In this document: positions 50,950-63,800 of the stretch, piece after piece
Layout: each line of letters starts with the position of its first letter
Position numbering within the stretch: position 1 is the first letter of the stretch
Assembly: GCF_014633365.1 (NCBI RefSeq)
Contig: NC_068341.1
Location: 41,062,044 to 41,126,043 of the forward strand
Direction: 5' to 3'
Length of the DNA stretch: 64,000 nucleotides
Source of the DNA: Diospyros lotus
Taxonomy: Eukaryota > Streptophyta > Magnoliopsida > Ericales > Ebenaceae
Translations under genes and position numbers: made by a program
Notes under the pieces: generated by a model
Databases searched by the model: none
Seen by the model: only the letters and a program-made list of their open reading frames with translations
Told to the model about the DNA's origin: nothing

Positions 50950-51890
50950 TTGAGGAGCATGGGGAGATAGTTGAGGTTGTTCTGCTCAAAGATAAGAGAA
51001 CTGGACAACAACAAGGTATGTGGAAATTTTCTCCTACAAGCTGCTTGTTTCCAAATAAATGGCATACAGGGATACCTCAGTATTGTTAGTCCATCTCCAG
51101 ATATAGAATATCCTTACTGTTTGTCTAGGTCATCCTCTAAAGGGTTGGACTTATCAAGGGTAATTTAGGTGTAGAGTTGATATACTTTGTATAAGTTTGT
51201 TTGCCAAGTTGTGTGTTCAATTGACATCTGGCTAAAGTTTAAGCCTCAACAACTTGTTCACCATCCTAGTTGTTTATTTCTTATTATTTGTTTGGTCATG
51301 GGATTTTTCTCATATTTGATTGGGGCAACTGTGGAATGCCAGCCTTTCCTCATATAGTTGAAGGTTGAAGCTCAGAATAAGTGGATTTAATTAAGTCTGC
51401 TTTGAAGTTAATATTGTTCATAGGGAAGAAGGAATACCTTATTAATGTGGGTTTTGTTAGTAAAGTAGTTATGGTTCATTATTGCTAACTGACTTACACA
51501 CTTACGTGACAGATCATCTTCGTGGGCAATTTCTCCCCTTCCTCTATTTTACCATTTGCATACTTGTACATATTTTCATCCCTACAACATGTCCATTATC
51601 TGCTACCACGAATGACTGCTGCTGACATATTGGCATGTATTCTTATTCCTATATGTGACACATACTTTTGCAGAATGCTGTTTTGTAAAATATGCAACAC
51701 TAGAGGAAGTTGATAGAGCTATTAGAGCATTACACAATCAATATACTTTTCCTGCAGTGAGTTCCCTCATTAGCGGGCTGAGAACTTTGCTTTTGTTTTA
51801 TCTCATTTATGTGGTCTTCTATTTTTTTTTCTCTCCAGGGAGTGATGCCGATTAAAGTTAAATATGCTGATGGGGAACGTGAATACCTTG
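50950..51890 (+). pseudogene. FCA: Captured genomic fragment of FCA (first RRM domain)
   Basis: FCA is a nuclear RNA-binding protein that promotes flowering by acting on FLC antisense RNA processing. Three plus-strand exons with their introns are seen: about 50950-51015 (LFEEHGEIVEVVLLKDKRTG, then QQQ), 51674-51756 (ECCFVKYATLEEVDRAIRAL, then HNQYTFPA) and 51839-51890 (GVMPIKVKYADGEREYL). Junctions are in phase (donors GTATGT, GTGAGT, GTAAGT; acceptors TTTGCAG, CTCCAG). These match the first RRM of FCA up to just before the second RRM. No start codon, second RRM or WW domain was found. Retained introns indicate DNA-level capture within a transposon. Confidence 0.82.
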
Positions 51891-53562
51891 GTAAGTCTCC
51901 AATCAAAAGATATTTTTCTTTTTCACTTTTTTCCTTTGCTAGTACTTGTACCAATTAATGTAATAATATACAAGTTGGCATGACTGCAATAAAATTCCTC
52001 AACAAATGCAGTGCCATACATGAAGTGAGTTTCTTTGTAGCTTTGATGGGTAGGATGAATTGATTTTATATAGAACTAGCATGATGATGGCAACTCAGTA
52101 GCCCTCTCATGTGAGCCATAGACATTCTTACTCCTAATTGAGAAACAACATCAATATGTGATAAGGGTTAAATAGTTTTACTTTTTGTAAAATTTTACCA
52201 ATTTCACAAAATCTCCCTAATTTGTAAGAATTTAAAAAAAAAGCTAAATATGTAAATATCAGTCCAAATTGATCAAAACCAATGACACAAAAGGAAGCAT
52301 GGATTGCTGGAAGGAGATTTTATGTTTGTAAGTTGTTGTTGCACGAAGAGAAAATGGTTTTTTGATTTGTGAGATTAGCTATGAATGCAAAAAATGATAT
52401 ACTTGCTATCTTCCAAATATTTTATGTTGGGTCATAGGACTAATGATCTTACAGAAGATATGATCATGGATAAAGATAATTCACAAATTAGAATTCATAT
52501 AGGTGGCCCCATTCCATAGAACTAAGGCTTGGTATTTTTGTTAATCTACATCTCAATCTACTCTATATTTAAGGGTTTTTATGTTTTGGTACATTTAGTG
52601 ATTGTATGTTATGTAGTTTGTGATGGAGATGTTTTGGGCTTTGTTAATTCTATTTTTAACATTTTATAGAGAAAACATGAACACTTCTTTGACTCTAATT
52701 TCATGTTTTATTTTATTTTTTTATAGGTCAATGAGACAACAAGATTCTAAAGGAAGCAACTGTTGTCTTGGAATACATGAACAGTTTTATGATTATATAT
52801 AGTGTTTTGTTGTACATTTTTGAATAGTATATATGATTGTTAAAGTGTTATTTTTAGTTGAATATCTTTTTTGGTGTACAGTTTTGAATGGTATATACAA
52901 TTGTCAAAGTGTTATTTTTAGTTGAATATAATTTTTGGTGTAATTTATTGGCAATTAACACTTATTTATATACTACTTTTGGTGTGTAAATGTTAATGGA
53001 TAATGATTATTTTGGTGTTATTTGAAAGACATGTTTAATTTAATGAGTTTTATTCCAATTTGATATAGATAATGATATATAGGTTTGGTGGTTTATATCA
53101 AAATATGATATTTTTGTCATTGATGACTAGCAATTGATTTTATATTATTAAAAAAAATAAAAAAATATTTTTTTAACGATAAGAATCATACCGTCGCTAA
53201 TTGTCACATTATTAACAAGAGGAAATATTGTCGTTATTGGTTTGTGTTTTGATAACTAAAAAATTATTATTAATGACAGGAATCATACGGTCGCTAATTG
53301 TTTAGACTATTAACAACGAGAAATATTGTTGTTATTGAGTTATAATTTGGTAGTTAATAATTATTTTTAATGACGAGAATCATACGGTCGCTAATACAAT
53401 TAACGACGGGTTTATCATTCCGGTCGTTAAAGACTTTTATCCTCGGAGGCAATAACGACGACTGACGACAGGACAATTTTCGTCGTTATAACTTTTTAAC
53501 GACCGAAAATCAACTTTCAACGACTGATTTTCCCGTCGTTAAAACCCATTTTTCTTGTAATG

Positions 53563-55671
53563 AATTACATTAGCATAAGGAATGGATTCCATTTTTAATC
53601 TTTCATAATCTGATGTTGGACATTGGGCTTTAGACAAAATAAAATGACCTCCTAAAGGTGTATTTACTGGTTTGCAATTTGACATTCCAAATTTCTGTAC
53701 AGCCTTTAACAAATAATCATGTTGGTGAATCTTTAGACAATTTTTACTTCTATTTCTCTCAATTACCATCCCTAAAACTTTCCTAACAGATCATAAATCT
53801 TTCATATCAAAGTTTGTGTTCAACATTGATTTTAGTTAATTAATCTTAGACTTATATTTGCTAATCAATAAAATGTCATCAACATACAACAACAAATATA
53901 CAGGGATATCAGAGAGAATGTAGAGAAGACAATTATCATATTCACTCCTCACAAAACCAATCCCAATTACAAAATTATCGAATTTCTTATACCATTGACG
54001 TGGGGATTGTTTTAGACCATACAGAGACTTTTTCAACAAACAAACAAAATCTAGATATTTTTTGTTAACATAACCAACTGGCTGTTCCATATAGATAAGT
54101 TATTCTAAATCTCCATGTAAGAAGGCAGTTTTAACATCAAGCTGTTCTAATTCAAGATCATACTGGATTACTATTGTAAGTATCATACGAATGGTTTTAA
54201 ACTTAACAACAGGTGAAAATATTTTAGTATAATCAATGTCTTCCCTCTGTGTAAAACCTTTAGCAACTAATCTAACTTTAAATCTAAGGGGATCAGAGGG
54301 TAACATACCTTCTTTGATTTTGAACATCCACTTACACTTCACCAGCTTTTGTTTCTGAGATCTTGAGACCAATTCCCAAGTGTTGTTGGTTCTCAAGGAT
54401 GCCATTTCTTCATCCATAGCACATTGCCACTTTGGGCTATCTTGAGAGCTGACAGCCTTCTCATAAGAGGTAGGCTCTTTGCCTCTCAATTCCATGCTTG
54501 CCACCAAGGCACAATAAATAAGGGTTGAATATGCATACCTAATAGGGGGTCTTACTAACCTTCTACTCTTATCTCGGGCTAACTGATAGTCCCTTAAGTT
54601 TTCTTGGGGGGAGTCATGATGCTCCACCTCAGCCTCAAGGACTTCAGTTGATTCCTCCTTATCACTTTCATGATTAGAGGATGAGTCACTTCTAGGGTTC
54701 GGACTGACAGAGGTTGGGGCAGCTGGCACATCAGGCATTCCTGATGGCTGCTCCACCTGAAAGTAGGTATTATGTCCTATCACAAAGTCTTCTGGGATAC
54801 TAGGTTTAGGATCTGTTTCTGTGTTTTCAAGTTTGCAGGGAAAAATGATTTCATTAAATATAACATCCCTGCTTATAACTATTTTTACACCTCCAGAACT
54901 CTTATCCCATAACCTATAGCCTTTAGCTCTTTCTTGATACCCTACAAAGACACATTTCAAAGATCGGTCTAGTTTTCTTATTGATTGATGAGCATAGGCT
55001 TGACATCCAAAGACTTTTAAATGATTCAAATTCAATTTTCTGCCTAACCATTTTTCTTCAGGGTATATCAAATTTAAAAAAGTTGAAGGGCTCCTATTAA
55101 TCAGGTAGGCAGCAATGAATAGGGCTTCTCCCCCAAAGAGTTTTAGGCATACCGACTGTAAACATTAGACATCTAACCTTTTCTAGGAGAGTTCTGTTGC
55201 AACCCCATTTTGTTAGGGTGTGTTCCTAACAGTCTTGTGCCTAGTGATGCCTTGTGAATTACAGAATTCATCAAAATCTTTATTACAGAATTCTAACCCA
55301 TTGTCTGTTCTTAAAAATTTAACCCTCTTATCTATCTGATTCTCGACTAAGATTTTCCAAACCTTAAATTTTTCTAGAGTTTGGTCTTTAGTCCTAAGAG
55401 GGAATACCCACACTTTTCTAGTAAAGTCATCAACAATGGATAAGAACTACCTGTTGCCACCAAGAGTTGGTGTTTGAGAGGGACCCCAAAGGTCTGCATG
55501 CAGGTACTCTAGGCATATCTTCGTCAGGTGAGTTCCTCTATGGAAACTCAGTCTGTGTTACTTGCCAAGAGTATAAGGTTCACAAAAGTTTAGGGACTCT
55601 GCAGTCATTGAATCAAGATAACCTTGAGAAGACAGTGCCTGCAAACCTTTCTGGCTCATGTGACCAAGTCT
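53563..55671 (-). pseudogene. Internal part of a second, decayed Ty1/copia element
   Basis: Minus-strand pol pieces run from right to left: pre-integrase (LGHMSQKGLQAL near 55650), integrase (FLRTDNGLEFCNKDF), its C-terminal domain (LNHLKVFGCQAYAH), reverse transcriptase (WKCMF-like KCKWMFKIKEG, LEQLDVKTAFLHGDLE, SLYGLKQSPRQW, LLYVDDILL) and the start of the RNase H linker (MSNCKPVNTPL, SIPYANVI). In-frame stops lie at 54100, 53836 and near 53793; there is also a stop and damage near 55170-55215. It is cut at 53562 by a CACTA end and at 55672 by another CACTA element. Gag, LTRs and RNase H are not present in the window. Confidence 0.88.
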
Positions 55672-55685
55672 CACTACAAGAGATT

Positions 55686-56135
55686 TGAGTTTTTCCGGCG
55701 GTTAAAAAACCGCCGGAAAAAGTAAAAAAACCGCCGGTAAAATTTTTACCGACGGTAATTATTCTGCCGGAAATACCTCCGTCGGAAAATATTACCGGCG
55801 GTTTTTAACCGCCGGGAAAAAAATTTACCGACGGTTTTGTTGAACCGCCGGTAAAAATAAGAATTCCCAGCGGTTTTAGAAATCCGCCGGCAAAGTTTTA
55901 ATTTTGCCGGCGGTTTAAAAACCGTCGGTAATGATATTTTACCGGCGGTTTTAAACCGCCTGTAAAATTAAAACTTTGCCGGCGGTATAAAACCGCCGGT
56001 AAAATATCATTACCGGCGGTTGAAAACCGCCGGCAAAGGTTTTTCCTTTGCCAGCGGTTTAAAACCGCCGGTAATTCTATTCCAAAAACGTTATTACCGG
56101 CGGTTTTTAAACCGCCGGTAATACTAAAATTTTTT
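55686..56135. repeat. CACTA subterminal palindrome array
   Basis: About 13 near-perfect inverted repeats of ACCGGCGGTT / AACCGCCGGT with short A/T loops, alternating with TAAAA or CAAAG spacers over 450 bp. Subterminal motifs of this kind bind the TNPA-type protein. The units are rich in CG and CHG cytosines. Confidence 0.93.
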
Positions 56136-56525
56136 TTTTGCCACCCATACACTGTACATTAATAAAATGCAAAACCTGTATAACAAAAAACTACTAACAA
56201 TTTTAAAAGATTCACCCACTACACAATAAGTATAACAATTGTATATAATAAATCTATTTAAATACCATTACAATTTTAAAAGATCGATCTTATCTCGTCT
56301 CATTACACAATACCATTTTTATACATACAAATCAACCCTAAACTAAAACATGTCCAAGTGACCTCAGATAACTATTTATTACACCACCATGCTGCTCCAA
56401 CCAAAATTGTATATCATATTTTTTCGATCTGCATTGAAAAACAATAGATTTATAAGTATGGACATTAACTATGAAATTGCATAAAACATGATCAAAATTG
56501 CATAACTATATATAAAAACACTTAC

Positions 56526-59500
56526 ATCTGAGACCCTCCATGGTATCGTAGTTTTACTGTTATTAGCATCCCTCAAAACACGCATCCCAGAAAATTGTCG
56601 AGGCAATGGATATAAAGGCTTAAGCACTTTCTGAATACTAATTTCAACAAATTCATTACCTAGCTCTACTCCCCCTACAGACTTGGTTGGATCAATGGAC
56701 ACAATAATTGCCTCAGCAACAATGTGGCTAGGTATTCGTCTATTCATCAAGTGAACAAATTCACTAATCTGATCATACAGAATAATAAGAATTACTTATA
56801 TAATATCATGAGTATCCATGAGAACAAAGCAAGGTTCAGTTTTGATTTTTCCAATTGAAAACAAAAACTAAACACAAAATTTGAAAACTTAAACTAAAAA
56901 TGGATACAGTTTTGTGTAACACAGAAATAAACACAATAATAATGGGATAAACATTGCATATTATACAAAATTTGTAAAACAGTAACGGCAAAGTCATGTT
57001 GTTATTGCTGTTTCAAAAAGAACATAAATTTCAAACTTACAATGGGCTGTTGGCAATAGTATATTGATATAAACTTCAATTTCACAACTATAAATCATTC
57101 TGTTAATTAAACTGTTTCTTCCATGTTAACCCCACGTGAATTCAAGATAAATTTCAAACTCACATCTCTCTATATATATCCATCCCATTATAACATAACC
57201 TATATATACATACACGTATATGGCATTACCATTTGCAGGCTTGGAGCCTAAGTCTTCCAATTTCATCTCCTCCCAGGCGCTATCATGCACTTCTGCCACC
57301 TTCTTTTCCTTCCAACTCTTCACTGCCTTTTCTATTTTATGTGTGGAAGAAACTTCCAAAGAAACCCATATATATATATATATATACATATATCCACTTG
57401 ATTTTTATGTCCCTTAATTCAATAATATATATATACACAAGGCACACATATATTTTTATTCAAACAGCAGCTGACTACATACAGCTAGCTTTCCTGGCAA
57501 TTCGAAAGAAGAAAACAAGCAGAAAATGTTCAGATCATGATGCGTTATATGTATAAAGTCATGTATTCAATCAATTAGTAGGTCAGATTTTAAGGGTTGT
57601 GCATCCACATGCAGCCAGGAAACTGCACCATACAAATTAAGAATCTTATACTATATAGGAATAAAATCATGTAAGGTTGGAGAGAAGAGATAGGCAGATG
57701 GGATAAACATGACTTTGTTTTCTTTTTAGAGGGTTTTGACAACTGCTTATGAAAGGAAGCTTTTGTTTGTCATTTCTATGGTAAAATCATTTATAGACAA
57801 TGATATATATAGAGAGAGAGAGAGAGACAGACCGAGAAAGAGAAAGAGAGATCCATTGACTTATTTCTGGATCTTGTGGGCCAATTGGAGTGCCAAACAT
57901 GTAGGTACTTTGGCTCGGGATCTCTGGCCGAAACCAACAAGTTGGAAGGATTGAGATCGGGTCTCTAGCTGCTTGTAGCTAGTAAGTTGCAGCAAGTAGC
58001 CTAGTAGTGTTGAATGACTGGAAAGTAAATGGAAGTGCATGTGAAAATCAATTTTGTATATGATTTTGGTTGCCCCCCCTACCATTTACTGTGTTGGCCT
58101 ATTATGATTGCCTCATTTTGTCATGTTGTAATGCTCGTCACTAGTGAACAATTGGATGGACCACCAGATGCGATGCTTTTTACTGAAAAAACATGGCAGC
58201 TCGGTGGTCAAATTCAAATTTGCTCTCCTAGTATATTCATGGGTACATTTAAAATATGTACGAGGAACAGCATATTTATATGGAGGGAATTCTTATTTTA
58301 TCCACTTACAGAGGAAGCGTGCAACACCTAAATTAGATGCCAATTGCTAGGAGGAATAAAAAATGTAACTAATATGCAATATGCTCTTTTCAGACACTGT
58401 TGCACTGGATATGAATGATGTGGTGTCTATTTGAGCTATACTAGCTGTAGTTGAACTACAGCTAGATAAGAAGTATCCTTTTTCTTTAATTTTCAATCTT
58501 GTTCGCAAATAGATCACAAGACAATTGCCAATTTCTTATTATCCCAAGCAGTCAAATCATTTTGCTAAAAAAGAAAAGTGCAAAACATAAACAGCATCAC
58601 ATTAATGGGACAAAAAGAGTTTTGAGTATATGAATAAGTCTAAAACTAAAAAGTGTTTTGAGATAAAATGCAGAAAACTAAAAGTGTGTTCTTCAGCCCC
58701 TCCAAACAAACCAAAACGAAAGTGAAATCCAATTGCCAAATAAACAAATCAAAATTACCAAATTTCCACAAGCACAGATTATCAAAGCATGATTAAAGTT
58801 AATGGGTTTTAATAGTGGCAGGCTTGGTTTTTGCAAGGAATTGGGCAAGATCAATAGTGCATTTGATTTTGAAGTATATTAACTATTTGATAGCGAATTA
58901 CCTCTAAATGATGATCACATTCTGGTATCGATAATCCAGCGCATTCAGCTTCGGGTGATGGTGTGCTTGCATGTGTGGCAGAAGCACTAGCATATGAAGA
59001 TGGCTATATTTCAAAATAGTTTAGTTAATATATATAGTAAACATGTAATTTTAAATCAAATGCACTAATGAACGACATACCTGTCTCGGTTGTGGTGTAT
59101 TGTCTGGAGCTGGTGGTATATGTCCCATTGCCTCAAGTATTGCACGAACTTGCATTTGAACTTGACTTTGGATTTGAACTTGAAATTTTTCTTCTAGCTC
59201 GGCAGTAATTTGTGCACGCATTTGGTCATATTGCTCTTGAGGCACTTGATACTGTTGTCTTTGTCTAACCTTAGTTGGGCATGTTCCAAGTCCTCCCATC
59301 CTTACCCTGCCATGCCCATCTTTGCCTAGTATTTGAGTAAAGACATCCTCTACCGAATCTGGGGTTTGTTCATCTGTGGGTATTTGTGACAACCTTTCAT
59401 CCATTTGTTCCTCAAGAAACATTTCACAAGTTAGTTACATCAGTCGACAAGTAAAAGAAACAAAATATATCTACAACTTTCAAATTTTAAAAATACATAC

Positions 59501-60653
59501 GATTATATATGAAGATGTAGAGTCTACTATCTCTCCGCTCTTTTTGGTGTGTGTCTTTCTAAAGAGCTTGATTCTATCTGGCTCATCTCCACTTTCAATA
59601 GTCATCTAAAAACATATATAAGATATGAAATATATTAAATGTTTAAAGTTTAGGCATTACTAATTAAATTATCAATAAATATATATAACTGATATCCATT
59701 CTATTCTTACCTGGTGTCTAACCTGAGGATGTGATCGCCTACCGCTGGTGTGACCCATCTTTTGCTTATCTCGATTGGCACGATTTGTCACACTACGTTC
59801 CTACTTGTAATATGATATTAGAACTAGGCATAGAGAATCCATCTGATATATCCACCCATACATAAATCATACATACCTGTGCTTGCTCACATCCCCAATA
59901 CTCCACAAGAACCTTCCACTGTTCTGGGTCCACCCCAGGCGGTATTTTTGACAGGCGAGCCTTATCTGTCTCATGACAATCATAATGCCTCTTCAAGGTG
60001 GCTTTGTATTCTCTCCACTTCTTGGAAGCATGTTGCAAGCAAATTGATCTCCATGTTGTGGGTACATCAGCGTTATCCTACAATGATATCCTTATTAGAG
60101 TATAAAAGTTTAGAGTCAAATAACTAAGAATCAGAGAGACGTTATTTACTCACCAAGACCTCTTGCCAGATGCGCTCCTTATATGGTTCCATCCCCGGTG
60201 ATCTCCAATCAGTAAATGTAAGGGGAGCAATATTCCTTACCATCACACCTAGTTGGGTTTCCAACTTAGTTGCCATCTCCCCAACTGGTTGTCCTTGAGC
60301 ATCAAATTCAATATGAATCTTCTCCTTTCCCCACTTTGAAATTTGTCTTGATATTCCTCTTCCTTTCTTGGCAGTAGATGACATAGAGCTTGTACCTGCT
60401 AAAACATAATACCACAATAAATTCAGATTGAATTAGGAAAGAATAATAATTTTTGGTATTTACCTTGCTGACTATGTGAGTTTTGGGGGTTGGATTGTGA
60501 GTGGATCAAGTCCTCTTCGGGATGATGTAGATGTGGCGGGACTGGGTTTGGGTTTGGATGATGGGATGGAACTGATTGTGAATCATCGTGGTGTGAATCT
60601 ATACTACGTGACATGGATCCAAATGGCCAACGAGTCTGCCTCTTAGGTGCCAT
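56526..60653 (-). CDS. TNPA-like protein (plant transposase Ptta/En/Spm family)
   Basis: Second gene of the CACTA element; such proteins bind subterminal repeats and assist transposition. Predicted exons: 60653-60464 (MAPKRQTRWPFGSMSRS), 60395-60154 (STAKKGRGISRQISKWG; FDAQGQPVG), 60077-59877 (WREYKATLKRHYD; VDPEQWKVLVEYWG), 59800-59711 (NRANRDKQKMGHTSGRRS), 59605-59501, 59410-59081 (Q-rich coiled segment), 59003-58902 and 56768-56526. All are GT-AG and in phase. The central WREYK...W..LV.YW...RS..NR.NR pattern is that of Transposase_24. The final exon beyond 56526 is unresolved; a short one near 56430 is likely, so the stop is not given. The start at 60653 is chosen because it begins the open frame and is followed by the family-typical basic N-terminus. 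Confidence 0.8.
57367..57438 (+). repeat. TA-rich microsatellites in the CACTA interior
   Basis: ATATATATATATACATATAT-like runs near 57368-57392 and 57426-57438, in the large intron between the last two TNPA-like exons. Confidence 0.75.
57808..57852 (+). repeat. (GA)n microsatellite in the CACTA interior
   Basis: Interrupted AGAGAG run in the same intron as the TA repeats. Confidence 0.8.
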
Positions 60654-60822
60654 CAATGTAATTGCCTATTATTGATTTGAATGTAAAAACAATCTGTTAG
60701 CATATCAATTTAGGTTAAACAAAAATAACAAATCAAAACATAAAAAGCTAAAAACATAAACATATATACATACCACATCATTAAATATTATGCAAGGAAG
60801 ACATATACATGCCACTTCAATA

Positions 60823-63800
60823 TTAGAAATCATTATCATCACTGTGTGCAGTATAAGGAATGGAATTGTCGTCATCATCTGATATATCGACTAGCATACC
60901 ATCCTCATCAGATTCTCCAGAAGAGTAGTCTTCATCAGATTCTCCTAACTCTGCATGTAAGGACTGATCATTGTTGATTTCAACATGATTACTAATTAAA
61001 GCATCTTCCTCGTCACAGCTCCCTACCACATTTCTTTTACCCATGTTATACAAATCTCTAGGTGTCATCTTCATGACAACATACCATTCTTCATCAAGAG
61101 GATCAGCCACATACCACACTTGTGATGCTTGAGTTGCAAGTATAAAAGGTTCGTCTGTTGGTTTATTCTCTTGATACATTAAACAATTAAAATTTACAGT
61201 TATGAAATTCAAACTGTCAACCTTCATCCCTCTATTATTGTCAACCCAATCACACTTAAACAAAACAAATTTGAATTCGTTAGAGTATCGTATCTCAACA
61301 ACATCTGTTAGGACTCCATAAAAGGTAACATCACCACTGATAGGACGTTTATCTTTTGAACTAGCATAACTTTCAATATTTGCATTTAATAATACTCCAC
61401 TGTTTTGAGTCATTCTTCTCCTTTCTCGACGCCTCGTGTGGAATTTGAATCCATTTACGATGTACCCAGAATACTTCCATGCCCATGAGTGAGGCCCAGC
61501 AGCTAATGTTTTCACTTCATTGGGTACATTGTGACCACTTACTTGCAATTCATAAACCTGTTTTGTAACATGTTTATAATTCATTACGCAAATAAATATA
61601 TGCAAATTCTAAAATGAGTAGATATGGATGTTTAGGGTGTGGTGGCAGCATGTTAAGACTTACATGTTTTTGAAACCATGATGGGAAGTTTTCATGGTGT
61701 TTTTGTGTAATTTCACGATTGCTAGCACATCTTCTTTCCAATCTAATGGATTGTAAGTGTGTCCTGCATTGTATGCAAATGATAAGAATTATGAAATTAA
61801 AGTACACATTTTTTTTTATTATGAAATAAAATTGATTAACCAGATTAAGTTATAATAATCTTACTCTCGATAAGATGAAATTGTACTACAATTTGCTAGC
61901 ACATAACGATGGGCTTGTTGCAATGAAATCTCATCCAATGTGACTAATTTCCCCTTTTTTGGGATAGGTTGACCATGTGCACCCTCATAATTTCGAACCG
62001 GCCTATTAAACTTTGTTTCCACATCATCCAAATACCTTGCACAAAAAGTCAAACACTCTTCTGCCAAGTAACCTTCAGCAATAGATCCTTCTGGATGACT
62101 TCTAGTCCTTACATACTTTTTCAATGTCAATAAGAACCTACATGATAAGTTACATTATCAAGTAAATTCACAATATTTACTTAAAAACGAACAAACAAAT
62201 TCACAAATTAAAAAAATCATGGCTTAATATACCTCTCGACTGGATACATCCACCGAAACATTACCGGTCCCGCAATTTGGACTTCGTCAGGCAGGTGAAC
62301 AACTAAATGCTCCATTATATTGAAGAAGCTCGGTAGAAATATTTTCTCGAGGTGACAAAGCACCAATATAATGCGTGACCTCAATTGGTTACACTCGTCA
62401 ACTGTAATGTTTTTAGAACACAACTGTTTAAAGTAATTGCATAATTCAATCAAAGTTTTACTGACATACTTTCTCTTGAACACCCTCCTAATTGCCAATG
62501 GAAGCAAATGTTGCATCAAAACATGATTGTCATGGCTCTTAAGTCCACTCATTGTGTGTTCTTTGAGTTGGACACGACGTGATATGTTTGATGAGAATCC
62601 ATCGGGTGATTTTATACTTTTTAATACTTTCAAAAATATATGTTTTTGTTCTCGATTCAACGTGAAAGATGTAGGAGGTAAATACTTCTTCCCACTTAAA
62701 CGATCTTCAGGATGCAACTTTTTTCTTATCCCTAGTTCTTTCAAATCAAGACGTGCTTTCAAGTTGTCCTTTGATTTACCTGAAACATTTAATAACGTCC
62801 AAATTATGTTGTCACAAACATTTTTCTCAATGTGCATGACGTCGAGATTATGTCGGATCAAATTGTCTTGCCAATATGGAAGCTCAAAGAATATACTATG
62901 TTTTTTCCAACCACCCATTCCTCTCCCAACACTAGCGCCAGAATTCTCACGGTTTCCATACATCTTCTTAACAAATTCAACATCTTTGAATACATCGTAG
63001 CCAGATAACTGAGGAGGAGCAACACGGTTTTCAATAGTCCCATCAAAATTCTTCTTGTCTAACCGAAAATGATGACTCATGTCCTCCAAGAATCTACGGT
63101 GACCCATATAACAAAACTTACCACCATGTTTTAACCATTTGGACTCTGTCTCTTTCATGCAACAAGGACAAGCAACTCTTCCTCGAGTACTCCATCCAGA
63201 TAAATTAGCATACGCAGGAAAATCATTAATCGTCCACAACAATGTTGCATGCATGTGAAACATTTCTTTTCTTGAAGCATCATAAGTTTCTATCCCTTCG
63301 TTCCATAATTCTTGTAACTCTTGAATCAACGGTTGCAGAAACACATCAATATTGTCTCCTGGTGCACGAGGTCCATCAATCAATAAAGACAAGATGAAGT
63401 AAGGTTGTTTCATACATAACCAAGGCGGTAGATTATATGGCATTAACACAACTGGCCAAATGCTATAGCTAATGGTCATTGTTCGAAACGGATTAAACCC
63501 ATCAGAAGCCAACCCAAGTCTAACATTGCGACTATCTTCAGCGAATTTTGGATGTTGTTCATCAAAAGATTGCCAAGCTAATGAATCAGCAGGGTGCCTC
63601 ATTATACCATCCTTTGTTCTACCTTCTTCATGCCACCTCATTAACGATGCTGTTTTGTTAGACATAAACAATCTTTGCAGTCTCGAAATCAAAGGAAAGT
63701 GTCGTACTTGTTTAGAAGCGACTTTTTTCATCTTCGTTATATCGTCGTCCACGTGCACCTCGTATTCTTTATACCTTGACTCTCCACAAAAAGTACATAT

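Larger units (their letters stand above)
44508..53562. mobile_element. CACTA-type termini enclosing 9 kb of nested and captured DNA
   Basis: The left end is CACTACAACAAAAATAGGC; the right end read inward is CATTACAAGAAAAATGGG. Both are followed by subterminal repeats of TTAACGACGG / AGCGACGA type (44525-44680 and 53105-53540), as in CACTA (En/Spm) elements. No transposase is inside, so it would be non-autonomous. The 3 bp flanks do not match (CAG left, AAT right), so the two ends may come from different insertions. Inside are Helitron-like DNA, a Cassandra element and an FCA gene fragment. Confidence 0.7.
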
